Shown here piece by piece: positions 37,886 through 49,187 of a stretch of DNA of 64,000 bases. Source of the DNA: Rostratula benghalensis (lineage: Eukaryota; Chordata; Aves; Charadriiformes; Rostratulidae). The stretch lies in contig VXAI01000179.1 in assembly GCA_013399305.1 (NCBI GenBank), positions 1,362,727 through 1,426,726 of the forward strand, given 5' to 3'. Each line of letters begins with the position of its first letter. Positions within the stretch are counted from its first letter, which is position 1. The notes under the pieces are model-generated. The model ran no database searches. It saw only the letters and a list, made by a program, of their open reading frames with translations, and was not told the DNA's origin. The translations under genes and the position numbers were made by a program.

Positions 37886-40732
37886 GTGAGCTGTGCTTGT
37901 GGCAACACAGCCGATGCACTCCAGTCCAATACAGGTTGTCTCCTGAGTCTCAGAAGGATTAGGTGCTATTCCCACTGGGAATAACAGCACTACATTGATT
38001 GGGCCAGGAGGACCTCTCAAGCCATATTACAGTGGATCATGCTGCCAGTTCCTGCTGTCACCTTGAGGGCAGTGCATAGCCTTCCCCCACCAAAGGTCAA
38101 GGCTGACCAGGCCCATCTGGCCCATGGTCTCCAAGATGTACAGGCTGTCAAGATGAGGTACTCTACAGCACACACTTTACTCCCCATCCCCATTCATTCC
38201 TACTGGGAACCTGTGGCTCCCTCCCAGCTCATGGAAAATAGCCGTAAAGAGGGGGTGATGTGTTGCACCAGGAGCATCTCCCCACAGAGAGTGAGGATGC
38301 AGCGTGGCTGCATGTCCAGACCTAGGGACTGGGAGATACCCCACATTAAGTATTTCCAGAAGAGTGGAAAGGACAAAGTACTGCCCCATTAATGCAGTGG
38401 CAGTGGTTTGGGAGTGAGACAGGAGTCAACTGGGTGAATCCTGTCCACTCAGCACCTGGAAATTAGACCAGACCACAGACTTTTGGTTCAGTTTCTCCAT
38501 CTGGGTGGAAATGGAAAATGACACTGATCTCTAAAACATCTTTGAGGAGGAGAAATGTTATACACAGGTTGGGTAGACCTTAGTAATTGTATCTTTAAGT
38601 TGGTTTTTGCTTTTCCAGAGCTGCACAGAAACTATTTGTACCTGCCGTCAACCTGAAGTGATTGGTGGTATTAAACAGGTTCTGTGCAGGACAAGGATTT
38701 TAGGAAGAGAAGGAAAGGACTGTCATGAGAGATGTAGGAACCATTGACTTCTAACCAGGTGATCTTCCACCAGAACATCCAGCCTTAGTCTAAATATTTC
38801 CAAAGACACAGAATCCATGATAGTCCCCAATGATTCGTCTTGCAGAAACACAGGATATCCAGAGATTGTGTTGCTGCTCATCCTCTTCCTAAGAAGTCAG
38901 CAGTGGCTTTGCTTCTGTGTGCATTTCACAAGATCTCACTAGTTTGAAGATCTGCCTGAGATTTGCTCCATGTGTTCTTTTCCTGTCGTTTTTAGCCACA
39001 GCCTTTAAAGGTTTAGTGCTTTGTTTGAACAGGTTACAAAGCCTCACTAAGCTCCCCTGTCATGAACTTCCTCTGCACTTGCTTCCCCATCATTCCTGAT
39101 TAACAAGTTATTTGTGAGCTTCCTCCTTTATAGCACATCGTCTTTTCTTGCCTGATTAACCTTTTCGTACTGAGAGTGACATTTAAGTAGAAACATTGAA
39201 CTGGCAACCAGAAAGCTGGGCACTCAAAAGCCTGAAAGACAGGTAGATAACCGTGGGCTGAGGAGGGCGTAATGGCTGTGGTTCACCAGCAAGAGATGCA
39301 GCTACTCAGGGCATTAAGGAAGGATGGGAAGATAAAGAAGCTTCGGAGGACATATCACATTTAAATGCATTTATTCCCCACATACAAAGAAAACTGCCAG
39401 AGAGAAACATTGTTCAGTGATGAGAGGTGGGGCTACAAAAGGAGCTCGTGAAACTTCCCAGTATTTCTTTGGTGCCAGTGATTTAACAGCAACTGCAGAT
39501 CTCAGTTTGTTTGCAAGACGTTACTCTCAGTAGCCCCAGTAGTTCATATTCAGAGTCCAAACAGCAGAGCAGCGATCTTATAAATGCAAAATACACAGTT
39601 GCTAAAGATTTTATTATTTGTTCTGTGGTATGTGTTGTTTTCCCTTGAGATCTTGTGATTGTGGAGTTGCATGTTCATAGGAGGTGCCCAGATTCCATCA
39701 CGTTGATAAAGGGAAAATTTTTAGTTCTAGTAGCTTAGTAACTTGAAGCTTGAAGGATCATGACCCAGATATTAAGCTTCTAAATTACATTTTTGAAATC
39801 ATTGTGGTGGATGAGCTTCTGCCACAATTTTGGAAAGCCCAATTCTTGAACATTTGGGAGAGGCGATAGTAAAAAAAAAAAAAACAAAAACCAAAAGATT
39901 ACCTATGGCTTAAAGCCATACAATTTAAGTGGAAATATAAAATGTTGTAACATACTTTTGAATTTTGGATTTTTGCCAATTAGATGAACGGTGTGTTTGT
40001 TTGTGTAAGTGTGTGTGCATGTATGTGATAATTACCCCAAACACCAGCACCTATTACTCTATTAATATTCTTCATGCTGCTGCTTCGTTCCAGGGAACAA
40101 GCTTCACTTTGAGGTGAGACGTTTATCCCATCTTCCAAATATTTACCTTGAACTCTGCTGTAACCCTGCTACTTCTTCTGTTATGGAGAAAGCAGACCAT
40201 AAATGCCTGAACACGTTGTAGAACCAAACTTCTGAAGTTCAAACAATGCCTTTGGCTTAAGCCTGATTCACAGAGTAACAGGAATATGTGCCTATGGCCT
40301 TGCAGGGTTAAATTCGTACTGGGGAAGGGATATTCCCTTTTATGTGTGGGATATTTATATATGTGGGATATTTCTTCAGGTCTGGTGGGAAGAGTTTTTC
40401 TGTGATTTCCAAGCTAATATGGTTGGCTGCAATAGCAATATCTCCAGCACCTGTACACAAAAAGGGGATTTTGCCTGTTGTGACAGGCCACGACATGTAT
40501 GTGGTTGTAGATCGATATACACCAGGCAGGAAGAAAAGCTGCCTTTTCTGGAAAAGACAAAGTTACTGGTAACTAAATGTGGGAACTGGAAGAAGGCTTT
40601 AAAGCACTTGAAAGGCTTCAGAAAAAAAGTTTTAGTGAGAATAACGGAGGGGAGAAACCTATTTGGTTCTCAGATGAGTATTTGATGCACTTCTGAGCTG
40701 GATGGTATGTTGTGAACTCTTTCCCACCACAG
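37886..40732 (+). other. SLC7A15 intron 2
   Basis: 2.8 kb, GTGAGC...CCACCACAG. Apart from the MIR-like remnant near 38.5 kb I see only A-runs and a GT-rich patch around 39.99-40.03 kb. Frames such as 38039-38392 have no family similarity. Confidence 0.8.
38478..38556 (+). mobile_element. MIR/CORE-SINE-like remnant
   Basis: GGTTCAGTTTCTCCATCTGG is followed by GGAAATGGAAAATGACACTGATCTCTAAA and TTTGAGGAGGAG. The order matches the MIR core (CTCAGTTTCCTCATCTGTAAAATG, then GGATAATAAT, then TGTGAGGAT). Very diverged; intronic in SLC7A15. Confidence 0.45.
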
Positions 40733-40862
40733 GTACAAAGTCCTGGGCAGTTGGGCATGGCTCATCTCCCTGTCGGTGGCACTGTCTACGTTTGGGTCAT
40801 CAAACGGCACGTTCTTCAGTGGAGGCCGCGTGTGCTACATTGCTGCAAGGGAAGGCCACATG
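40733..40862 (+). CDS. SLC7A15: SLC7A15 coding exon 3, residues 292-335
   Basis: The acceptor TTTCCCACCACAG precedes GTACAAAGTC. The exon encodes YKVLGSWAWLISLSVALST, then FGSSNGTFFSGGRVCYIAAREGHM, which lines up with SLC7A9 from DRVL through [21 protein letters not shown] (TM8 and the conserved GREGH loop). It ends ATG|GTAAGG in phase 0. Length 130 bases. Confidence 0.9.
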
Positions 40863-41459
40863 GTAAGGACAAAATAAAAAGGGGGTCTGGTTTGTTTGGG
40901 TTTTTTGAGCAACTTTATCTTCTCGTGACGCTAAACCAGGGAGGAAAATGCTGTGTATTTTCAACTGCTAGAGTGATGGCTCTTCACTGGTTTGTTTCTT
41001 GCTCAGAGACTTTCTTCCCCATCTTTTTCAAATGTAATGCGTATGCTGTCTCCTGACTTTCTTCTTCAGGCACATCATTTCAGAATGACACATAATCACA
41101 TCTAGCCCGAATTTTCAGAACAGCTTTGAAATGAGCAGCTGAAGCGCTGCTGTACTGGAGCTCCTGGCAGAGGCTCTGGGGTGACCGAGCTGATGTACCC
41201 GCCAGGGAAGGGGAGCCTGGCTGTGCTTCCATGTTGTTAGGCACCCTGGCTCCCACTGGGAAGGTAGCCCAGCACTGGCAAGCTGCCTTTGCAGGCAATA
41301 ATAACTATATAAGCTGGTTTTGGGGTGTTCCAGCCTTCCCACAGGGTTGTCCAGCTCTGATAGGGCGTAGGATATCTCTGCTCTTCAAGGTTCATAGCAA
41401 TTACAAGGTGACATCAAATCTTACATCTCCCCTAGCTGGGATTTTTAATTGGTTTTGTT

Positions 41460-42100
41460 AGGTGGGGCCAAATCTGGTAGCCCAACGGAGGTCAGGCTTC
41501 TGCAGCTCCATGGTCCCTGGTCCAACCAGTAAGTTCAGCATGTATTCCCAAAGTCACACACACACAGACAGCAGTATACAACATATATATACACACATAC
41601 ATATGTATATGTACATATACAGAGAGCAGGCCACACAGGCCTGTACACATAAAGGCACGCTTGGTGCTTAACAAACACTGGCACAAATAGCACCAAGGGC
41701 CTCATCTTGTTCCCCTCTCTGGCTGATCAGGGGTCTGTTGGTTGGAAAAATCTATGTATCTAAATATATGTACAACGTGGGTCCCTCCAACGTGGGCTTG
41801 GACACTCAGTCTGCCCGCTGGCTGCCCCTGCATCCCAGTCTCCCCAGCTGCTGGTACCTGGGCATACAAGCTCCCGATGTTGCTGCTGGTACAGACCTCT
41901 TCACTACCCTCCATCCCTACCTGCAATCCTTCTCCCTCCCAGCTTGGGCTGAGCTGCATTTGTCCTATTCTCTGTTGAGCAAGCATGTTGGGTTTCTCCT
42001 GGAGCTTTCTCTTTCTTTGGTCCTTCATTCCTTCCATACCATCTGGCTCTTGGGTGCAAAGGACACCACCCTGCACCAGTTTCACTCCTTGTACATGGGA
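41460..42100 (-). repeat. unclassified interspersed repeat, copy A (inverted)
   Basis: Read on the minus strand it shares ordered blocks with 61430-61990 on the plus strand: CTGATCAGCCAGAGAGGGGA against CTGATCAGCCAGGGAGCAGA, GAGGCCCTTGGTGCTATTTG against GAAGCCCTTGGTGCTGCCTG, a GTGT-rich stretch with TATATATGT, then TGCTGAAC and a GGAGCTGC/GGGAGCTGC block. The pattern looks like two old copies of one dispersed element, possibly LTR-related. I do not recognise the family, and the ends are approximate. Confidence 0.55.
41553..41622. repeat. CA/TA microsatellite
   Basis: (CA)n followed by mixed TA/CA dinucleotides (CACACACACACAGACAGC, ATATATATACACACATAC, ATATGTATATGTACATATAC), inside the unclassified repeat of SLC7A15 intron 3. 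Confidence 0.85.
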
Positions 42101-42832
42101 GGGAATCTTTTATGTGTATGAGTGACCAGGTTGGTGGAGATAACCAGGTTGGTGGTTACTGGTTTCGGTGGTTCCACAGTGCTTCTCTTACTGATGACAG
42201 AGTGTCTGCTGTATTGTGCTGGGCAGTTCACAAATGGTCTGAATTTGACCACACCAGACTTATGCTCTTTCTCAGACATTCAGCTCTAGCAGAAGTCCTT
42301 GCATGATACTTTGCTTGGGAGGGGAAAACAAAAAAAAAACAACCAGCCTTTCTCATTAAACTTTCCCAATGAACCAAGCAGTGAAGAAGTTAATAATTCT
42401 CTCCGTGTTCTGGCTCACTGCATAAATGTTTCATTTGTCTCATTTTCCAGTCAGCCCAAGAGAAGTCAACTCCCAAAGAGATGTGACAGAGAACAGAAGG
42501 GTGGGACCATGCACAAGGTCCTGATGATGATCGGGAAAGCTCTGGTTTGACTCAGCCTTAGTCTGTCAAACTGGTAGTTTGAAAACCCCTTCTTGCCTGC
42601 CTAAACTGAGCACATAGGATATGAAATCAGTGAGACACAATGCAAGTATCCTTGAGGGGGGGTTTCCATGTTTACACTCCTCAGAGTTGAACTGCTTGTA
42701 TGTTATGATGCTTATTTGATGATTAAGAGGAGCTCTGGCTGCAGGCAGAGCTCCCACCAGCAGCTGAGGGGGATGAGTAAGGATGTCTTAAGTACGTGAT
42801 ATGATGTTATATTGTTTTGCTTTGGCTTTCAG

Positions 42833-42957
42833 CCAGATATTCTGTCCATGGCTCATGTGCGATGCCTCACGCCCTCCCCTGCTCTGCTCTTCACATCTGC
42901 TATGTCTTTAATAATGGTAATATCGGGAAACTTCACCAGTATCGTGAACTTTTTCAG
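42833..42957 (+). CDS. SLC7A15: SLC7A15 coding exon 4, residues 336-377
   Basis: The acceptor TTTGGCTTTCAG precedes CCAGATATTC. It encodes PDILSMAHVRCLTPSPALLF, then TSAMSLIMVISGNFTSIVNFF, aligned with the SLC7A9 segment containing VRRLTPAPAIIF and GDINSLVNYFSF (TM9 to start of TM10). It ends AG|GTATGT, splitting a Ser codon completed in exon 5. Length 125 bases. Confidence 0.9.
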
Positions 42958-43397
42958 GTATGTATGTGTAGTGTTCCTCTTTGCATCCCCTGTGCTCCCA
43001 GGTTTTGACACTATTTTAGAAGTTTACCTTTTAATATTTTTTTTTGAGCCTGGGCTATTTCTTTCTAACCAATATTGTAGGGGGGAGGAGGAGGAGGAGA
43101 AAGAAAAGAAAGAGCTTAGGAACCAGATCTTTGCAACGCATGAATGTTTCTGTCACTACAAACTTAACTGGGTGTGATTCATCCTCATATTGAAATTAAT
43201 TCGTAGTATTCAGATCATTCTAAAGTTGTGCTCATTGTTGTGCTGGAAAGGAAATAAATGAAAGAACTGTTACATTTATATCAATATTCTTCTTTTTAAT
43301 TGGAGATATGAACATCTGGGATCTGCAAGGCAGGCCTGACATTCCTTGAAAATCTCACCCCAAATGTAATGCTGTCTTTTTTTCCTTTTTCTCCTAG
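42958..43397 (+). other. SLC7A15 intron 4
   Basis: 440 bases, GTATGT...TTTTCTCCTAG. It holds a GA-rich patch (GGAGGAGGAGGAGAAAGAAA) around 43.08 kb and nothing else of note. Confidence 0.85.
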
Positions 43398-43485
43398 TTT
43401 TATAGCATGGTTTTTCTATGGCATGACTATTACTGGTCTCCTGTATTTAAAAATCAAGAAAACAGAACTGCCAAGATCTTACAAG
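43398..43485 (+). CDS. SLC7A15: SLC7A15 coding exon 5, residues 377-406
   Basis: Acceptor TTTTTCTCCTAG. The exon encodes SFIAWFFYGMTITGLLYLKI, then KKTELPRSYK, matching SLC7A9 [20 protein letters not shown] and the KELERPIK loop (TM10). Ends AAG|GTGAGG in phase 0. Length 88 bases. Confidence 0.9.
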
Positions 43486-45279
43486 GTGAGGTAATCACAT
43501 AAAATCCTAAACTCCTTTTCCTATATTGCCCAAATGACTAAGAGAGCATTATGAGGAAAGAGCAAGCTCTGGGGCTGGTTGCCTACAGATTTAGTGTGGC
43601 TGGTCTTTCTTTTTTATTTCACATTTTGTACCAGCAAAGTCAGTGAGCAGCAAGGTAGTGTGAATATGCAGGCATAATTCAAGGTTGAAATCTCCATCTT
43701 GACAAGCTAATAATGCACTGCCCCCTCACTGTGGAAAGTATATCTACCATACCCTCTTTTTTTCTAAGAGATTTAAGAGGAAAATGAAGGATGATTCAGA
43801 TCAACAATCAGCAATCACCTGTTTATGCTCTCAGAGCTTGGTCACACTCCTCAGATGGTAGCTCAGGTGTTAAGAACCCTGCAGAGGACAGAAAACCCAG
43901 CCAAGATGCCCCAAGTCCTTTGAGATAGCCAAGATTTGTTCCCCACAAAACAGCTAAGTGAAAGGAAATGAGGAGTTACCTGACCCACAAGACTGTGAAT
44001 GCAGGACAGTGATTTTTCCTTGAGACAAGCTGAATGAACATCCTGGTTTTCATGGGGTTCCTCTAGGAAACGGATGATGGATGGGCTGACACGACCAGGC
44101 AAAGCAATATTGAGTGTCCCATGAGGCTTAGCATGAAGTGCTCTATTAAGTCTTCCAGTCACTGGCTTCTGTGGCTCTGTCCTGAAATTAGGATGCTGGA
44201 TGAAGACATTCACCATTCTTGTTGGCTTGTTGGCTGAATGGGCTTTAAATAAAAGAAGTTCTGTGTCTGCCATAGCATTTCATACATGGTATAAACCTCC
44301 CCCAGTCCTCCAGGCCTGTCCTGTGAGAATGTCAGCCTGCTGCAGCCTTTGGCTCCATGGCCCAACTCTTTTCTTAACTAGGAGCAGCACATGTTGGAAG
44401 GTTCCAAATCAACTGACAACGTATGGCTGATGTCCTGCAGAATCCATATGTGTGTTGCAGATTTATATTTCAGAATAAGTCCTTGGTTTGGAAACAGTAA
44501 TTTTTATTAGCATTGTGCTGAAAGTATTAGAAAACAGTGGGGAGGGAGCAGAGTGGAGCATCCCACTAAGGCAGATGAAGCCAATGGCAGGTCTTCTCCA
44601 TGTTTGAACAGGTAACCATTAACAACATTTTCTTTGGTCTATGGCAGTGTCCTTGCGTTGGACAAAAGGCATGAGTGTGAAAATTGGAAAATCCCAGCTG
44701 AAACATTCAGTGTTTCATCTTGCTATGAAATCATTTAGTTTTGTGCATTCATTTGCCTTTGAAGGAGATTGGCTTCAAATTTAAATGCTTTTATGAGCAG
44801 ACTTACAGAGAAAGCCTTTGAGCTTGCCCGTCCACCTATCTGTCAAGACGTGAATAAACCTTTTTGCCCAAGGACATTACGATTCAGTTACGTGATCTGT
44901 GCACGTTGCTGTGTGTTTTGTCACAGCTTTGGAGTCACACACAGTTGTGTGTGTTTGTCTAGCTTTTGCCTGCAAGGTAGTAAGGAAGGCAAGAACAGAC
45001 CTGGCACTAAAACCAGTAGTTTGCATCTTCAGGTCTAGGAGAGCAGAGAAGACTAGGGTTAAGGTGTGTGGTAGTGGTGTAGCTCTTGCAGCGATGTTCA
45101 GCCTTGGTGTGGGGGTGGGCTGCGGCACAGGATGTCTCGATTACTTGGAATTTCTAGGTAGTAGCTCAGGTTGCAGCAGGCTTTCATCTAAAAAGTCTTC
45201 CACAGAAGTTTCGGGGCAATCCAGGCCCAGAGTGGCCTAGGATTACACGAGTCTTTACGCTGTTGTTTTGCTTTCACAG
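43486..45279 (+). other. SLC7A15 intron 5
   Basis: 1.8 kb, GTGAGG...GCTTTCACAG. Mixed unique sequence; I recognise no repeat or RNA gene. Overlapping open frames (43863-44273 minus, 44899-45240 plus) have no family similarity. Confidence 0.8.
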
Positions 45280-45513
45280 GTCCCAATCATCATCCCCATA
45301 ATCGTGCTGATTGCAGCTGTGTACCTGGTGTTAGCTCCCATCATTGATCAGCCCCAAATTGAGATCCTCTACATAGTCCTCTTCATTTTCAGTGGTGTCA
45401 TTCTTTATTTCCCACTGGTTCGCTTCAAGTGCCACCCTCGCTTTTTACAGAAAGTCACTTTACATCTCCAGTTATTTCTGGAAGTTGCTCCCACCGCCAC
45501 GGATGAAAACTGA
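45280..45513 (+). CDS. SLC7A15: SLC7A15 coding exon 6 and stop, residues 407-483
   Basis: The acceptor TTTTGCTTTCACAG precedes GTCCCAATC. It encodes VPIIIPIIVLIAAVYLVLAP, IIDQPQIEILYIVLFIFSGV, ILYFPLVRFK and the C-terminal tail KVTLHLQLFLEVAPTATDEN, then TGA. This covers TM11-TM12 and the tail and matches SLC7A9 from VPVVIPV to MHLQMLMEVVPPEEDPE. The final exon is intact, so the full protein is 483 residues against 487 in human SLC7A9. The tail has EVAPTA where SLC7A9 has EVVPPE, a segment that influences maturation there. Confidence 0.92.
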   Translation, partial: VPIIIPIIVLIAAVYLVLAPIIDQPQIEILYIVLFIFSGVILYFPLVRFKCHPRFLQKVTLHLQLFLEVAPTATDEN

Positions 45514-45934
45514 GATAACGTCCTCCTGGCCTGTGGCTGCTCACCCCTCTTGGTTTATCCCAGCACCTTGGCTTTCAAATTTCAGAAAATATTTCTGTAA
45601 TGAAACAAATGAAAATGTCACTAAAATATCTCACTGAGAGGGACTAGAGCCATTGCTCCTTGTGTTTCCTTAAAATTCTGGGGACATGTTTTTCTCATTT
45701 TCAGCTCTGCCTTGGCAGATTATACACGGATTCCAAAGGAATATGTGCTTTTGAATTTTCCATCCCAAGAAGAGCTCTTCCTCAAAATCTTAGCTCTTAA
45801 ATTCAAGGCAACAGGCAACAAAAGACTGACAATGAAATATTATCCCTACAGCAGGCTATGACCATAAGCCATCCCTGGTAATGCCTTTAATTATTTCCAC
45901 CTAGTTTTGCCCACTGTGATTGCAGAATTTCTGA

Positions 45935-45940
45935 AATAAA
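45935..45940 (+). terminator. SLC7A15 poly(A) signal
   Basis: A canonical AATAAA (in TGAAATAAATAAAGC) about 420 bases after the stop codon, the first good signal downstream. It predicts a short 3' UTR with cleavage near 45.96 kb. Confidence 0.65.
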
Positions 45941-46451
45941 TAAAGCATGGGACACCATGCTCACAACAAAAACAAAAAAATTCCACTCAGGCATTCACTC
46001 TAGGAGCATGCTTTTCCCTTGCTCCTTCCAGTCCCCCATCCACAATCACAACAGTCCTTTCTCTGTCTCAGTACATGATTCCACCACTTTTCAGACCAAA
46101 TCATCCTACATCTCCCATGGAAAAACCTCTGATGTGAGACAAGAAGTACTTTAAAGCTCTGTTTACTCAGTTGAGAACACACTTGTCACCTGGGAGACAT
46201 CCATTCATGGTGAGGACACTGGAAACATCACTGAAGTACCAACAGTCACACAGTACCCTTCCCACAATTCTCCCAAAGACAAATAATTTCTCCTGTGAAA
46301 AAGTGAGCAAAAAAAAAATAATAATCTACTGCATGCACACTAGCAAGATATTTTCATTGTGGATTAAAGATACCCCATACTGGGCTACATTAGCAGAAGT
46401 GTGGCCAGCAGATCAAGGAAATAATACTCTGTCCCTTTGGACTCAGCACCG

Positions 46452-46660
46452 TTGAGGACACACATGTAACACTACCTCCAGTTTTGGCCCTGGTGTTCAA
46501 GAGGGAGTTGTGAAGACAACAGAACCAGGCTCTCGGTGGTGATGGCAATGAGGGGCAACAGCCACATATTGTGGTTTGAAATGTTCAGGCTGGACTTCAA
46601 GAATATTTCTTCTCCATGAGGGCAGTGCAATGTTGGAGTGGTGTGCAGGAAGGTGGTGAG
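46452..46660 (+). mobile_element. old CR1 LINE fragment
   Basis: Ordered but diverged CR1 blocks: CTACCTCCAGTTTTGGCCCTGG, GAACCAGGCTCTCGGTGGTG, AATGAGGGGCAACAGCCACA, CAGGCTGGACTTCAAGAATA, CTCCATGAGGGCAGTGCAATGTTGGA. It lacks a clear 3' end. Confidence 0.65.
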
Positions 46661-47454
46661 ATCTTAGTTCTTGTGCATTTTCCACCACAGCTGTTTCCAC
46701 CAATTTCCATGTTTCTCAAGACACAGCATAAAACCATCATGGGCTGTGCTCTACCCGCACCTGACACACTGCAGTCACTGTTGTTTCTCATTACCTTGAG
46801 GCTCAAGCTTTTTTCTCTTGTTCTAGGGGAAAAAGAGACATTACATGCAGTTTTCATTCCATTTGTCCAGATTATTCCTGGATGGGACCTGTCCTATCAT
46901 AGGCTAAAAAGCTCTAGTTGTTAGTCCCTAAAATGTCATGTTGTGTCTTAAAGTACCAGATATTACTCAGATCAATGTTCCATCAGTATTTCTTCTGCTG
47001 TTTTGTACCTGGCACTGTGTTCCTGAAACAGGGTCACTTAATTCTCCAGGCCTCTTCCAGCCCTTCTCAGAGCTGTGTGTCTGATTACAATCTCATTCTG
47101 CGATGCTGTCCCTTATGCTCCTCTGAGTGGTGAAAGCAGCAGCTACAGAGGAAGACAACAGTCTATTTTCCCCAAGTGTTAGGTATGACAATGGTATCGG
47201 CTGCTGCTGCTGATCATCTAAATCCATAGCTTAAACCATGTTTAGGAGAATTTCCTTCCACTGCTTTTTACTGGGGTTGTCAACAAAGGTCAATGAAGGA
47301 GCAGTTTACCCCCCTCAATCCTATTAGAATGCAGAATTCTTGGGATGTGACCTTGTCTTCCCTCCCCGTATACCCTGATAGAGACTGTACTTAAAGGACT
47401 GGAGAGCTCAGGAGCTCTAGGTAAACTTCCCACCACTGCCCTGGGCATCATCTG

Positions 47455-47550
47455 ATAGCGGGCAAGCTTCTTAAAGAAGCTGCATCTCAGTTACTTATCT
47501 AAAAATGAGGATAGTATTATTTCTCTGATGATAATTTTTGGGGAACAGTC
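47455..47550 (+). mobile_element. MIR/CORE-SINE-like remnant
   Basis: GGGCAAGCTTCTTAAAGAAG, then CTGCATCTCAGTTACTTATC, then TAAAAATGAGGATAGTATTA. This follows the MIR order (GGGCAAGTTACTTAACC, CTCAGTTTCCTCATC, TAAAATGGGGATAATA). It lies 1.5 kb past SLC7A15. Confidence 0.55.
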
Positions 47551-47782
47551 TCCGTTACTTATACATGCTTATGGGGCCTACCACATGGGACTGTGTTCTT
47601 TTGAAGATCTACGGTCCATACCCAAAAAGTGGGAATTTAAAGGCTCGTTTAAAGGTTAGAGGTGTAATATTTGTGGCCTTACAAACATATCCTTGTGTAC
47701 CTATGTACAGTCAGGGTTGGTACTGTCTGCCCATAATTCTTGTAGAACAGGAGTTATTGCTGCTGTTTTATGTTGTGTGTGC

Positions 47783-47905
47783 AGTGTACTGTAGATGATG
47801 AGAAGGTGGAAGGTTTAATGGCTTGCTCAAAGTCACACAGGAAATGTGTGGAAAATGTGACTGTTTCTTCCAAGATCCAGTCAAGCATCTTACCACGTAG
47901 CCCAT
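47783..47905 (-). mobile_element. MIR/CORE-SINE-like remnant (inverted)
   Basis: GATGATGAGAAGGTGGAAGG, then TTTAATGGCTTGCTCAAAGT, CACACAGGAAATGTGTGG and CCAAGATCCAGTCAAGCATC, then TTACCACGTAG. This matches the reverse MIR order (GATGAGGAAACTGAGG, TTAAGTAACTTGCCCAAGGTCACACAG, then the TCTGGCTCCAGAGTC and CTTAACCACTATACTA region). It is a long match for such an old element. Confidence 0.6.
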
Positions 47906-49187
47906 CCTTTCTCTCTGTGTACCTGGGACATGAACAGGAGTAACAAACACAAAAAGATGTAGATAAGTAGCCTTTATGTGTTATTGGCTTGTATATGGAC
48001 ATAGGGGATCTGAAAAGCATATTTTGCCCCAATCTCATTTTCTCTAGATATTGTAACAAGATGTTATTTTTATTTATGTTGCCTAGGATTTGCATGCACA
48101 AGTGTTTATAATGCCAGAAGGAGATGCTGAAAGCTTAGAGAATGGCAAGATAATTACAATAAAATGGACATTAAAATGAAGTGAGTAGACGTGGTTGTTG
48201 CTGTTTTTCATCCAAGGAAAACGATTCCATATAAATTTTACTGCATGAACACAAACAATCAGCATCAGGCTCATCTCTCCTTGGATGAAAGGTTTAACTA
48301 CACGCGTGAGTGCTTATATCTGTGTACACTCATTTGTCAAAATGATTGCTCATCTATTTCAACCCCAGCACATGCAAATCACAGCCTCTCTTTCTGTCAT
48401 CAGACATTTGCAATAGAAGTGTCAGGAAGAAGTGGCGTGTCCTTACCCTTCGTTACTACAGCACAGTAACAAACATGATGGTGGGCAGAGCTCTATGGTT
48501 GCCATCGTGTCTACAGGTCCTGCTGTTGGTCCTGTCTGTCTCCAAAGCTCCAGATCCCAGTGACCTGTGCCTAGCCCCTTCCTTCACGGGCTCTGAGGAA
48601 TTCTGGACTCAAGGTAATCTTAACATCTGTACTTCACCTCAAGACCCTGAGTATAGCTGAATCCCAATGTTTCAGCTGGCAACCTGCAGCCACCAGTCAG
48701 GAGTTTTACCTTCATGCACAAAGCTGAATGTATTCTGGGTCTTCTGCTGACTTCCTCAGAAGCAGCAGAGATGGACTGCACTGGGGGACAATCAAGGATG
48801 GTCCAGTGTGTGCGACGGTACAGAAAATCCTCCTTTGGTAATTTTCTGATAAGCCTTGCTCATGTGCCCAAGTTGAAGAGATTGTCATCATTTGGGGTTA
48901 AGGGGGAACTTCTCCTTGGGTGAGGCAGAACAGAATCCATAATGATTTTAATTTTCCTCTGTTACAGAAACACAGTTCACCAGCTTGGACATGCTGGGTT
49001 TATCTTATCAGTTCACTGCCAGTGCAGAGAGCACAGAGTGCATTCTTGCCTGCCCTTTCCTGGGACATAAGGAGTAATCAAGGTCTCATAGAAGCCTCTC
49101 ATCAGTGCTAATTTGCTCTCCAGGTCATCACACTGAGTGGATTGTAGAGCTTCTGTTTTCAGAGATGAAATAAATACACCCAACTCT

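Larger units (their letters stand above)
40863..42832 (+). other. SLC7A15 intron 3
   Basis: 2.0 kb, GTAAGG...GGCTTTCAG. Its middle (about 41.46-42.10 kb) is an inverted copy of a dispersed repeat also found near 61.5 kb, with a CA/TA microsatellite inside it. Open frames on both strands there belong to the repeat. Confidence 0.8.
35397..45960 (+). other. SLC7A15 transcription unit (visible part)
   Basis: From the proposed acceptor (CTCCTGACAG|TTCCACAATGAGG at 35396/35397) to just past the poly(A) signal at 45935. The acceptor seven bases before the start codon implies at least one upstream non-coding exon that I could not place. Coding exons: 35404-36144, 37752-37885, 40733-40862, 42833-42957, 43398-43485 and 45280-45513. 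All introns are GT-AG, phases fit at every junction, and the total is 483 codons. Confidence 0.8.
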
